Part shown: in pieces, positions 10,750 through 25,000 of the stretch
Layout of the letters: every line of letters begins with the position of its first letter
Position numbering within the stretch: position 1 is the stretch's first letter
Origin: Polydactylus sextarius
Taxonomy: Eukaryota; Chordata; Actinopteri; Polynemidae
Assembly (NCBI GenBank): GCA_016801845.1
Contig: CM028916.1
Coordinates: 15,887,514-15,951,513, forward strand
Direction: 5' to 3'
DNA: 64,000 nucleotides
Program-made: the position numbers and the translations under genes
Notes under the pieces: model-generated
What the model saw: the letters and a program-made list of their open reading frames with translations, nothing else
Databases searched by the model: none
What the model was told of the DNA's origin: nothing

Positions 10750-11941
10750 GTAAGACGCGGAGCCTCTAAGATGTTTTTCATAGCACAGCATCGACACCAC
10801 AGGGTGTCACACCTCGATGAAAACTGTACCTGTCTCTCTCTGAGTGTGTGTGTGTGTTTGTTATTTCGAGGCCTTGTGTTGCTATATTAGATGAGGACGC
10901 TGCGTCAGGATGTTTTAATGTTTGATTCCTCTGCTGTCAATAGCTGTCTTTTAAAAGGAACCAGACCAATATTTAAAAACAAAACTTTGACTCTGAATCC
11001 ATATGATGACCATCTGAGCTCCACACAGCTCTAAATGTCATATAAAGATCTAATTATATGAGCTGACCTCCTTTCTGACGCAGTGTTACATGGTTTGGTG
11101 TCTGTGCCGTTTATGTTTACGCGGCCTGTTTTTGAGGTGCGGCAGGCGAAGCAAGATGGAGGAGACAATATTTACATAGGTTATAAATATTCGCTATTTT
11201 TACTGTACATTTCTTCTTAATCATGATGTCGCTTTGCTCCCTGTAGACTTTTATGCGTGAATTATAATTCCTTTTTTTCTTTTTCTAAGATGTGTTCAGG
11301 AGGATTGTTGTTGGTTGGGTGAAGATGGATGGAGGTGCGCCGCGTTGCCTTGGAGGAAATACATTATTTAAAAATAATCAAGCTAAATAATAATAATAAT
11401 ATTAATTGTCGTGATCAGAGAAAAGCTTTAAGGGGAAAAAACAGCTCAAGTTTGATGAATTATTCTTATAGAAGATGCTGTTAAAGCGCCACGTCTCATT
11501 ATTTCAGGTGATGTGGGAGCAGTGAGGAGGGTGTTTAATCACAAGGCCCTCAGCGGTGATAGATGAAGCGAGGATGATTCCCGAAAAATAAGCAGCCATT
11601 TTACTGTAGAATAGCAAGGATGCTGATGATTTTCCTGCCAAACGATGGACCGGCCATTTAGTCAGCGTGTTTGAGGAGCTGTGTCTCTGCCTGAGGCCAG
11701 ACTGACTGATTCATTGCCTGAAAATGGAGGATGTGCCATGTTAGTCTTAGCTGTTTGCTCGAGCTAAGAAGGCCTCTGTATTACATTCCCATAACAACAA
11801 AAACAACAACAAATCGTTAAAAATTCAAACAATTCGATGATTTTACGCATTTAACCATATTATGTAATTCAGAGGTGTAACTATATTGTATGGTTCTATG
11901 CTGTATGTCTAATAAGCATTTCCCATCATCCAACTGTGCAG

Positions 11942-12018
11942 GTGCCAGGTGTGTGTCTGTGTAGCCGCACGGGTCTCCAGCTCCAGCTCTTCCTGTCGTG
12001 CGCACTCCCACCTGCGTC
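11942..12018 (+). other. kif1a: kif1a 5' UTR part of the first coding exon
   Basis: The polypyrimidine-poor acceptor CCAACTGTGCAG ends at 11941. The 77 bases that follow lead into GCGTCATGG, a good start context, at 12019. The acceptor choice is an inference. Confidence 0.45.
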
Positions 12019-12845
12019 ATGGCGGGGGCGTCGGTGAAGGTGGCGGTGAGGGTGCGACCCTTCAACTCCAGAGAGATGGCAAAGGATAGTAAATGCATCA
12101 TTCAGATGTCTGGAAACACCACAAGTGAGTATAAAGATTCAAGTATTTATTGAGGTGGCCGCGGAGATGTTTGAGATGATGTGACTGAAACATCAAAGTT
12201 ATAGGAGCTCTGGTGGATGGGGAGAGATGAAGTAATGAGGATGCGCAGTGGTTGAAAAAAAGATATCCCAATAACAAACTGGCAGCAGCAACACATAAAC
12301 AACAATGTTAACCTGACTTGTCTAATATTTCTGAAATTACAGTTTGTTTGCCATCCCATGCTATGATCATAAAAAACATTTTATATTTTCATATAAAAGA
12401 AAATGCACTTTTTTTTGCATGAAGACACTTTCATAGGCACTTTCTTTCATACTTTTTTTTGTTTTTTAGTTAATTGGCAAAATATTGCAACTGAAACATC
12501 AAATGTTAGATGAGGATGAAAATGTGAATTCTTAAACCTACAGAGAACAACGTTAATAGTATGAAAACTTGTTCATTTGTGAGTGAGCTGTAACTTCATG
12601 CATAAGGCCAAGCATACGTCCTTCGAGTTCTGACTTGTGTCTTAAGAGTATGAAACACAGCAATGCAGTGACTCTCTCCCCCTGTTTTGATCATGTCCCT
12701 GTGACCTACATTTATCCAAGTTTAGCTTTTCACCTCAGATATTTGTCTCGTAGGCAGCTTTGCCCTCTGGCAACAAGAGTGAGGGGAGGGAGGCATGCAG
12801 CATCTTGGCAACTACAGAGGGAAACAAAAGCTCCAGTCAGGACAG

Positions 12846-12894
<49 letters not shown>

Positions 12895-12996
12895 GATGTA
12901 GCGACTGCCGCAGCTCTGCTCTCATCACTCGAGTTGCAGAGAGCTTAAAAAGACCCCGTTGTTCTGGTTGAGTCCAGACACAGGGTCGGCTGGTGC

Positions 12997-13027
<31 letters not shown>

Positions 13028-16000
13028 CATTTGTTTGTGCCTTTCTATGTTTTTAATGACCTCATTGGAGCCAAAGATTCAAACTTTCATTATTTCAACA
13101 CATTAACTTCACTGACCGTGAAGTTGAGTACCCACATCTCTCTCTCTCTCTCTCCTCTTATTTTTGTTTTGTGTTCCAGCCGCACTGTTGTTGTTGTTTC
13201 TGGTCGAGTGCGTATTTCAGCAGCTGACATTTCTGCTGCTGTGTTGAACTTGTCCGCAAGGGGTGATACAGTGGATTCAGTTTACAGCCAGCAGGGCATC
13301 TGCTCCTGCTCAGTTCCCGTTTCATATTCTAACCACACACACACACTGCACCCCTCCCTCTTAAAATGGATGACGGTGCATTTAAAACTCCTGCTGCTGC
13401 CAGGACATGATCATAATCATGATCATGATGCATTAACACAAATATTTATTTATAGAAAAGATGACAATCAAAACAAAACGTAGATGAAATAAAATGTGGG
13501 AAATCTAAGTTGCTGTAGATTTATGATATGATATAAATATTTTTCATATTCTGGAGAACTGATGGTGAATAGGCTGCAATGAAATAAAGTGCTGGTTATT
13601 AGAGTGACTCAGTGTCTGATCTGTTCTGTTGTTTGTTCTGTTTCAGCAATCCTGAACCCCAAACAACCGAAAGAAAACAAGAGCTTTAACTTTGACTTTT
13701 CTTACTGGTCACACACTACGGTGAGTTTCACAGCACCTTTTCACAATTACTCCTCTCCCGTCAATAAATACATGTACAGCTCTGTATTTACATAAGAAAA
13801 TCAATGACTTGTTCTAAAACAGATCACAGGTAATTAATGAAAAATCTTTATCTGAATTTGTGTCTCTGATGTTTATCAGAACTTATTAGGTCATGCTGTG
13901 AAAAACAATGACTGTCTCTCTGATCATCTTTTTTTTTGTTTTTGTTTCTGCTCCATGTCTGCAGCCTGAGGACATCAACTATGCGTCTCAGATGCAGGTG
14001 TACAGGGACATTGGAGAGGAGATGCTGCTCCACGCCTTCGAAGGCTACAACGTGTGTATATTTGCATACGGTCAGACAGGAGCTGGCAAAAGCTACACCA
14101 TGATGGGACGACAGGAGAAAGACCAGCAAGGAATCATACCTCTGGTAATAGAGCATTCAGTTCTCATTGACTGACTGATGAAAAACTAAGGATGTAAATG
14201 TTAATGTTACTGATTTTTTTGTTGAGAAGTCTTGAAGATGTGACTGAAACACAGACATAAAGGTCTTTCGATTGATCCTTTTCTGTCTTTAATCACTGTT
14301 AAAATAAAAATTGCAATCCAATCTTTGTTTTCTAGCTGTGTGAGGACCTTTTCACCAAGATCAATGACAGCAATAATGACAACAGCATGTCTTACTCTGT
14401 GGAGGTGAGTGGTCTTAGACTAAATGAGGCAGCATGTTTTCTGAATGCTATTTTCCACAATTTAAGCACTTTGTAATGTGTCAAGTACTGAAACAATCCC
14501 ACCAGTCAGTGTAATGTTGCACATCTATAAATATCAAATTATATATATATATATTCAATTCTGGCCAAATTCTGTTTTTCCAGGACAACAATGAGCTTTT
14601 CATATACATATAAATAATTCAGCAGCTGCAGCTGGTCAGAGGCAGATTCACTTGATTTATCATCTTTTATTGACCCAGCAAGTGATAATAAAGTAGTGGT
14701 GATAACAAATTAATAACACATAATATTTTTTATGACAAGTGTCTCTTTGGCTACTGCAGGTCAGCTACATGGAGATTTATTGTGAGCGTGTGCGTGACCT
14801 GCTGAACCCCAAAAACAAAGGCAACCTGCGCGTCAGAGAACATCCTCTGATGGGACCCTACGTCGAAGATCTGTCCAAACTGGCCGTCACCTCTTACAAT
14901 GACATCCAGGATCTGATGGACTCCGGAAACAAAGCCAGGTAACTAAACTTGGCCAGATATTGATGATGGAATAACAATAATGGAGGGAACAGATAATCAG
15001 AGTCGGTAACATGCAGTTAAATTAACAGCGTCTTTTCTTTCTTCTTTCAGGACCGTGGCTGCGACCAACATGAACGAGACCAGCAGCCGCTCCCACGCTG
15101 TCTTCAACATCATCTTTACACAGAAGAAACACGACATGGAGACGGAAAACACATCAGAAAAGGTTGTGACATTGAGCTCAACTCAGATCACATCTTAAAG
15201 ATCACGATGTCTGACAGTAAAATGTTTTTTTTAGCTTCTTTGAGGAAAAAATTCAATAAGACTTTCTGTTTTTTTTTAATCTTAAACTTGTCACAGCTGC
15301 AGCAGAAGAGATGTTATGAGGCAGAACAGATTTTATGTCCTGCGTCTGCAGCTTTGTTATCTGATGAATGTGTCGTGGTATTGACTGATAACCGCTCATA
15401 AAGTTTTACTGCCACTTCTCCAAGTGCAGTTTCCAGTGAAATGCTTTCGCTGTTGTGGGTGTTAATATATTTATATATTTTAATTTTATTTTATTGTGAG
15501 CAATTTAAATTGAAAATCTTCTCTATCATCTTCCAGGTCAGCAAGATCAGTCTGGTGGACTTGGCTGGCAGCGAGAGAGCCGACTCAACCGGAGCTAAAG
15601 GAACCAGACTGAAGGTCAGGATGTTGTTTTTATAATGTTTTTGAACTATTAACAAAAAGTCATTGTGAGGCTGATTTAAAATGATTTAAGCTGATTTAAT
15701 TACACACATTTAAATGAACATTGTGTCTAATCACTGATTTTTTTTTTTATTATTCCTTTGTATTTGCAGGAAGGAGCAAACATCAACAAGTCTTTAACCA
15801 CACTCGGGAAAGTTATTTCAGCTCTAGCTGAAGTGGTATGTTTTACACTTTTATACATCATAGATACAGTAACACAATAATATAATTATTTATGTATTAT
15901 TCTTATTATTCTTTTTGTATTTTTTCCCAACTGTCAGGACTCTGCACCAAACAAGGTAAGCATGACCAACTATCACAGCTTTGAAAAAAGTATATTTAGA

Positions 16001-19000
16001 TTTTGTTCAGGATGAATAACTTTAAACTTTTGTACTTTTTTGTTCTCAGAACAAGAAAAAGAAGAAGGTGGAGAGTTTTATTCCCTACAGAGATTCAGTT
16101 CTGACCTGGCTCCTGAGAGAGAACTTGGGTATGTTAACCAAGTATAAAACTTTATTTTTTTTTTTTAGTAACTAAATCATTTTCAGTGACGATCAAAGTA
16201 TTGTCTCATTTCCCATCATTTAGGAGGAAACTCTCGCACAGCCATGGTAGCTGCCCTCAGCCCTGCTGATATTAACTACGATGAGACGCTCAGCACTCTC
16301 CGGTGAGAAAAATGTCAACAAATCTTTTTTAAAGATAATTAAAGGAGTGAGTGCATATATTAACATATTCCTGGAGAAAATGCTGACATCTTTGCACTTT
16401 TCAGTGCCTTTATAGCATCTTAACAAATGCATTCTTTGGGATCTGGCTTTTGAACTCTTTCTCATTTTATATAGAATTAGTTTTTGAATGTAACTCAGCC
16501 TGAGGAAATAAGATTTTTCACAGGACTGCTTCCTGACCTGAGTGACCTCTGTCCCTCCAGATACGCTGATCGTGCCAAACAGATCCGCTGCAACGCCGTG
16601 ATCAACGAGGATCCAAACAACCGTCTGGTGCGTGAGCTTAAAGAGGAGGTGGCTCGCCTCAAGGACCTGCTGTACGCACAGGGCCTGGGAGACATCATAG
16701 AGAGTGAGTGTCACACCAGGGGAGCAATTGTCATTCATAAGAAATTCACATATAGGCTTACACACACACAAACCTGCATTTAGAGTTTTTGTGCAGGTTA
16801 TTTTCTTGCAGTAAATTAAAGACACTGTCTCTCACACACAGTCTCTTCTCTCCTCTGTCTTATCAGCGTATCGCTGCACCGGCCCGGTCATCACTGGTTT
16901 GAAATGTGTGTATAACTCTAGCAAGCCTGCGCTTTGCAACTAATAAAAATGAATCCCGAGCCAGCTCTCCTCCTCCACCACACCAGAGACCTACTCTGAC
17001 TTAACAACTATATGTGAAGTCAGATAAGATATGAATTAGATACAAATATATAAAGCAGACAATGATGAATTAGAGCAACACAAAAACAGTAATCTGTTAT
17101 TTTGTAATTTTGCAAAAATGGCCTCCTTTTTTCATTCCATTAGTTCTCATTTCCATGGTGATACTTGTTTTCTTGCTCTCATGTTAAGATGAGAAGCTCC
17201 AAATACTTTTGAAGTAGATGAAAAGCTTTGCACTGTGATCCTTTAAGAACGCAGAGAAAGGAGACAGCATGAAAGCCAGGGTTGGCATGGAGCATGCTGT
17301 TAAATGCATTTTCTAAAGCGACTTTTAGAGATCATGGAAGAAAGGACTGACTGGGAGGACGCCATTTTAGGTCGCTGAAGAGCTCTGTTCATTGCGTCCT
17401 GGTTCTCTGTGTGTGGAGCTAATCGAAGTCAGGAGCTAAGAGGCCTGAACTCCTGAAGGAGCTACCAAAAGGCTGTGCTTAACCATATTGAAGACAACAA
17501 CAAAAAAAGAAGAAAAAACTAAACCAGACTGACAGATTTGGTCTTTTTGCATCAGTGATATTTATTTTTTCTTTTCTTTCTCATAACATTCTCATGCTTG
17601 CAAGCTTGTCGAGTGTGTTTTCTGTGTATTTCAGTGTCAGAGGGGAAAAAAAAATCTTGATCTCTAACTTTCTGTCTGGCATTTGAGTTGCTCTTTTCTC
17701 TCTGTCTGCAAAGGCTTTGGTAAGCAAATGACCTCTGCTTGTTTGATCCATTATTTGAGCTTTCTCTTTTTTTGTTTTTTTTTGTACTCTTCCCTGTTGT
17801 TCCTTTGTTTTTTTCCTTTCTATCTATTTTTCTGCGTGTTCCTCTCAAACCCTGATGTCTTTCCTTAATTACCTGGCGTCTGCTTTGATTCCTTCCCTCC
17901 TTCTGTCCGTCCTTCCTTTCTTCCTTCCTTCCTTGCGCTGTTCCATGCAACGCCTCTCTCTCTGGCAGACCTGTGCGATTACAAGAACTTTGTGAATAAT
18001 CGCCAGGCTGTCAATCAAAGGGGTGATCTCTCCACAGTGACCAACGCCATGACAGGAATGAGCCCATCTCCCTCGCTCTCGGCCCTGTCCAGTCGCGCCG
18101 GGTCCATCAGCAATCTCCATGATCGCATCTTCAGCCCGGCCAGTGAAGAGGCCATCGAGAGGCTCAAGGTAGGACGGATGATGGTAAAAGGGGAATTTAA
18201 ATCTTGTATGTTGATAAATAACATTTTTTAAATAAATATGTCCCAATTCCACCGACAGGAAACTGAGAAAATCATTGCAGAGCTCAACGAGACCTGGGAG
18301 GAGAAGCTGCGTCGTACTGAGGCCATCCGCATGGATAGGTGGGTTCAAAATAGTCATGCAGTGTTTTATTGATTTTATTCTCATGTGTCCTTCTCTCTCC
18401 TTCATATAGTCTGCTCACACCCATAGCAATGGAGATGGTCCCATTATATCCCATTATTGTATTAACATTTCCCGTTAAATCCACTGTGTATTTAACCATT
18501 TAACTTTGAACTATATTGTACTGTATGTACAGGGTTGATCCGCATAAACTAAACCAAATAAGAGATTGAGAGTAAAATACACTGTCTTGGTAGAAATGTT
18601 GATCAGTCATGAGATGCTTGTGTGCAGTCATTCATGGTGAATCCCAATAGCTCTGATAACCCTCACGTTTCCTCCAGTGCCACCATGAGATTGACATTTT
18701 TGTGTTTTAGCCAAAGTAAATATTTTTCACTCATCAGGATGAATTGTATTAATTTTACACCGTCACCAGGTTGAGAATGTACAATCCTTTGTTTTATGAT
18801 TAAATACCTGTGTTCTCTCTGTAGAGAGGCCTTGCTGGCTGAGATGGGTGTTGCCATGAGAGAAGACGGAGGTACTGTGGGCGTTTTCTCCCCGAAAAAG
18901 GTAAGATTCCTGTCATGGTTGATTTATTTTCAAACTAAGACAAATACTGAAAATATTTTCTGTGATTTCTCCTTTTAGACACCTCATCTGGTGAATCTGA

Positions 19001-22000
19001 ATGAAGACCCACTGATGTCTGAGTGTCTGTTGTATTACATCAAAGATGGCATTACCAAGTGGGTTGTTAAATAATTTTAGTTTTCGGATTTAAATGGTGA
19101 TATTTGTGGCTTTTCTGGGGGAGAATTTATCAATTTTTTATATTTGTTTTCCTGCAGAGTTGGCCGAGAAAATGCCAAGACTCGCCAAGACATCGTTCTC
19201 AGCGGCCATTTTATCAAAGATGAACACTGCACCTTCAGCAGCACCACAGGCCCTCAAGGAGAAGGTAATGACTGCTCCCCCTGGATTCATATGTAAAATT
19301 ACAATGTTAGATAGATGGTCATATCACATTTAATTTTTTAATTTTAAGGATGTGTCGTCCTTGAGCCATGTGAGGGGGCAGAGACGTATGTCAACGGCAA
19401 GAGAGTGACATCACCTATTGTTCTGCGATCTGGTTAGTGTCTGTTGTGAGGAGGTGAAGTGTTTGTGGTCAAAGTAAGAACAAGGGAATCAGATTAGCCA
19501 CCAAAGAAGTTCAGTCATATTGGGAGAACTTGTTACACAAGATCTGACCTCATAAGATTATATATAAAAACCTCCCATCAGCAATCAAACATAATCTGCA
19601 ATTGATATATTTTTGTGTCAAACCATTTATTTCTCATCATAAAACAGGGCATTTAAGCTTTTTTATAATTTGAACATTTTAGGAAATCGCATCATCATGG
19701 GAAAGAGCCACGTGTTTCGTTTCAACGACCCGGAGCAGGCTCGCTTGGAGCGAGAAAGGACGCCGTGCGCTGAGACGCCGGTGGAGCCTGTCGACTGGGC
19801 CTTCGCTCAGAGAGAGCTGCTGGAGAAACAGGGCATTGACATGAAGCAGGAGATGGAGCAAAGGTGTGTATCTGTTAAATTCATAACCCTGATTGTGACA
19901 TTACACAATTATAAAATTACTTACATATGATAATATCTAACTTTCCTTCCAGGCTTCAGGAGCTTGAGGATCAGTACCGTAAAGAAAGAGAAGAAGCCAG
20001 TAATCTGCTGGAACAACAACGACTGGTGAGAGAAAGATTTTTTTTTTTAAAAATACCTTTAGTTGTATTTTTATCGGAAGCAAAAGTAAAATATCAGCCC
20101 ACAAACTCACCCTGTTTCTGATCTGGATCATATAATTTTTCTTCAGGACTATGAGAGTAAACTGGAGGCTCTTCAGAAACAAGTAGACTCTCGGTACCTG
20201 GAGTCTCCTGAAGAAGAGGAGGAGCCTGAGGAAGAAGGTGATACTGTCTCTATTAATTCTTCTATCTAGGCATTAACTTGCACCATCACATAGACCTGGA
20301 GTGATCAGATACCACAAATAAACTCATCATTTCTCGTTGTAAAGACCAAATATATAGTTTGTGTTAATAAAAGTGTGTGAACTGGGCCTCACTGACACAA
20401 ACATTTACTCACATTTACTCACAAAACAAATCTTTTGTCATTGCTCCAGTGCCATGGACGAAGCGTGAGACTGAGCTGGCGTTGTGGGCTTTCAGAAAAT
20501 GGCGTTTCTACCAGTTCACCTCACTCAGGGATCTGCTTTGGGGCAATGCCATCTTCCTCAAGGAGGCCAATGCTATTAGTGTGGAACTGAAGAAGAAGGT
20601 GGGATGTTAAAAAACATAGTCCATGTTCAGACACTTCTAGATATTATAATCAGACACTATTTTCATGGGTAGTGCTCTCAAGTGAATAAAATCTGCACAT
20701 GTTGTTGACTTGTGTGGTGACTGGTTGTGAGTGTGAACACGGCACATAAATAATGATAATGCTAAATATTCTAAATAATGAAGCCACTTTGTCTAACTAT
20801 CAGTGGGTAAAAGTTTGCATGGATATTAAAATCTACAAACTTTATCCAGTTGTTGACCTTTAACAGCCTCCATTGTGCTCAAATCAGCAGTAGAACAACC
20901 TTATTTTTATGTTGAATATCGTGTTGCTTGTGTCTCGTATCATCCACAGGTCCAGTTCCAGTTCGTCCTGTTGACAGACACCCTCTATTCTCCACTGCCA
21001 CCTGACCTACTGCCTCCCTCCGTGGCCAAGGAGAGAGAAAGACGACCTTTCCCACAGACTATTGTCGCCGTCGAAGTACAGGATCAGAAGAATGGAGCCA
21101 CACATTACTGGACTCTGGAGAAACTCAGGTACCAAAGACTCATGAAGTCTTTTCATTTAATGCAGGTTATATGAATAACGATAAAAATAGGAGATACGCC
21201 TTTGTAAAATAATATATGCCGTTATTAAATATACAACTATACAATACCTATCTGCATGTTCCTAGCTGTCTGTCAGACTAACAGCTTATATAAGTCTCTT
21301 GGTTGTTTGGCTGCTTGTCCAGTGGTTATGTTGGCCCTCATCTTACCTATGTTTTTTCTTCATTATGCCACCTACAGGCAGAGGCTGGACTTGATGAGAG
21401 AAATGTACGACCGTGCTGCAGAGCTCCCCAGCAGCGCTGTGGAGGACTGTGACCACGCTCTGACTGGAGGCGACCCCTTCTACGACCGCTTCCCTTGGTT
21501 CCGTCTGGTGGGCAGGTCAGACAACAAACACAGTTCATCTTCCGGAGGCAACATTCCCTTTAATCCTGCTCAGTTATTAGAAGTGAAATGCCACTCCTCA
21601 CTCCGTTGCTTCGTCCCCTCAGGGCTTTTGTGTACCTGAGTAACCTGCTGTACCCAGTGGCCCTGGTGCATCGTGTAGCCATCGTCAGTGAGAAAGGAGA
21701 GGTGAAAGGCTTCCTCAGGGTGGCTGTGCAGGCCATCTCAGGTACAAAACCTAAAACTGAGTGTTAGTTTGAACACATTCAGATGCTATAGAACAAGTCG
21801 CTGCAACTGTTTTTTTAAATATATATTTTGTGTTTTAAATTATTCTAATACATCATCTTTCTTTATAGCTGATGAAGAGGCCCCAGATTATGGCTCTGGT
21901 GTGAGGCAGTCAGGCACTGCCAAGATCTCCTTTGAAGACAAACAATTTGAAAAGGTAATTCTAATGGTTTTCTCTGAGTCTGACCTAAACTTCAAATGAA

Positions 22001-25000
22001 AATGAATGAATTTTCCAGATCTTTTAGCTTTGAAAGTCACTTTTTAATATAAATGAGGATCAAGCTCATGGTTTCATTTTGTCTTCAGTTCCAGACTGAG
22101 TCGTGTCCTAGTGGACTGTCACACTCCAACACCTCTCAAGAGGAGCTGCGAATTGTGGAGGGAGAAGGACAGAACACTGAGATAGGAATCTCTGCAGATG
22201 AGGTCAACAATAACACTTGTGCCGGTGAGAGATCTGTGCCAGTTTTGATTTTGACATAAAATGCACTATTGATGACAGCTAGAGCTTTTTTAAGACTCAC
22301 AATTCATTCAAAACTGAATCTTGACCCATTTCTATGTTCATGCTATTGCAGAGCTATCTCTTCCTCTGTCTCATGTAGCCACCCAGGAGGCTCCCGGCAG
22401 CCCAGTAAAGAGTTTAGGTCTGGGTCTGGATCTTCCTCTGGACCTCTCTCCAGAGAAAGCTCTGTCTCACCTGAAAATTGGCAGCACCTTCACCTTCAGA
22501 GTCACTGTTTTACAGGCCTCAAGTATCTCAGCTGAGTATGCTGACATCTTCTGCCAGTTCAAGTGAGTGAACAGCAACAAACTCAACATGTCTTGACCAA
22601 CGTGTTGACAATAATACTGTGAGTGCAATATGCTCTGGTAAAAAATAAAATAAAAAAGTCAGTCATTTTAATGTGTTCTCTTGTTTCAGTTTCATCCACC
22701 GTCATGATGAAGCTTTCTCTACTGAACCACTGAAGAACACCGGCAGAGGTCCTCCACTGGGCTTCTACCATGTACAAAATGTGAGCACTGAACTGTAACG
22801 TGTTTAAAAAGAATTTTTTCTTACTTGCTTTCTAGTCATTAACCAGCAGTTTCATTCCTTCTTTCCTCTCTCAGATCACAGTGGAGGTGACCAAGTCCTT
22901 CGTTGAGTACATCAAGACTCAACCCATCGTCTTTGAGGTGTTCGGTCATTATCAGAAACAGCCCTTCCCTCCACTCTGCAAAGACCTGATCAGGTCTGAG
23001 ACAGATTGGAACTTTTATTCTCAACATTTAATGACATGATGACATCTAGAAAATGTTGAGATTAAAAGAAAGCTTCCTTACTTTTTCCTTCTCTTGTTTT
23101 GACCTTTAGTCCGCTGAGACCTTCCAGGAGGCAGTTCCCCAGAGTGATGCCCTTATCCAAACCAGGTTAGCTGTTTGATTTAATTAATTTGCACTAATCT
23201 CTGAGAGTTTAATTAATAGGAAAAGAAAGAATAGCATGCAAAGATTACATAGTGCTGAGTCATTTGAGCTCACCTCATTTAGCTTAAAGAAACTGCTTTG
23301 CTCATATTACACATAATCAATTTGAGTTTATTTGATTCATTGATTAGCCTTCGTTGAAACTGCCATGCGAACCTAAAGGTAATTATTTTTGCTATCAGCT
23401 GAAAAGCAGAGTAAGAATCTGATTCTTAAATGTGAAGCTAATTTAAAACAAATCCACAAATCACTGTCTTCTGCACTAATGCTTTGTCTTGAACTAATTT
23501 AAAATTCAGTTCAGTCTTGGGCAGAGATGCTGACATCAATTTGTTCCCTCTTCATTCTTCAGTGCCGGCCACAAAGCTCAGCACATTGACTCGCTCCACA
23601 GCCGGACCGTGTCACGCCAAATATGACCTCATGGTCTTCTTTGAGATCTGTGAGCTGGAGGCCAATGGAGAGTGAGTCATATCTTTTAGATTGTGTTGCA
23701 ACAATATACTGCAAAGATATTTGTTTGTATTTTACTGTGCTTTAAATGTTGAGTATCGGCTTTTGATTATTCCCTGTTATTTCCTTGTTTCCAGCTACAT
23801 CCCTGCTGTTGTTGACCACAGAGGTGGGATGCCCTGTCATGGCACGTTCCTCTTACATCAGGTCTGAGCACATTGCACCACATTACCATCATGTTTCCCC
23901 AAAGAAACCTTGTTAAAAACCTACATTACATCAGCTGAATTCGGCAAATCCAGTTCATTCAGCTGCTTTCTACTCTTTTAGCATGAAATACATGAAATGC
24001 AACTGGTTTGTTTCTGAACTTTTCTCGACTCCACAGGGCATCCAGAGGAGGATCACAGTTACCATCGCCCACGAAACAGGAAATGACATTGAGTGGAAAG
24101 AGGTGAAGGAGCTGGTTATTGGTGAGTAATGAAGAAAAGTCGAAGACATCTTTGGCTAAGATTGTTAGAAACCAAAATTCATTCTTTTTTTAAAAAAGAC
24201 AATGTCTTGTCACATCATGAACTAATCTCATCACGACTTGTTTGTCTTCAGGTCGCATTCGAAACACGCCAGAGGCTGATGAGACCATCATAGACCCCAA
24301 CATCCTGTCCCTGAACATCCTGTCGTCTGGATACTTCTGGCCAAAACATGACGACAAGTATCTATCAGTCTATTTATTGATCTACCTGTCAATCAATCTA
24401 TCTATCAATCAATCTATCTTTCTATCTGTCTGTTATATTTTACATTTCTGCAACATGCCTTTCATTATTAAATATTATTTTGCTTCTATATATTTTTTGG
24501 TTTGCATGGACCAGTGTTGTTTGCTGAGTTTAAACTTTTAACAGTCACAGTTAAAAGTTTCTAACTCTTCTTTTTCTCTTTATTCTTTGTTAATGGCAGC
24601 GTCTCGTTGGGAGTTGACCATAGGTATACTGACAATCACTTTTTTTATCTTTTCAATTATGGTTTCTAATAACAAGTAGTCCCTTTGCTCACAGGCTTTC
24701 TGTTAGGATGACTGTTTTAGTTTTTTATTTGGATTTTTTGTGGATAGATGATGATCATTTTGTTTGCTCTTTCCACTAGAACTTTCTACCGTTTTGAGGC
24801 AGCATGGGACAGCTCCATGCACAACTCTCTGCTTCTGAACAGAGTCACTCCCTATGGAGAGAAGATCTACATCACCCTTTCTGCTTATCTGGAGGTACTG
24901 GAGAATACGTGGAAATTCACCCACACATCATCTATTTCACTTTTTTTTTTCCTCAACTGAATATTCAGAAGTGAATATGAGCAAACTCAGCACTCGGTTT

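Noticed and set aside
16220..16825. 201-residue minus-strand open frame
   Set aside because: Antisense to kif1a motor exons and introns; crosses good splice sites of the sense gene and has no family features.
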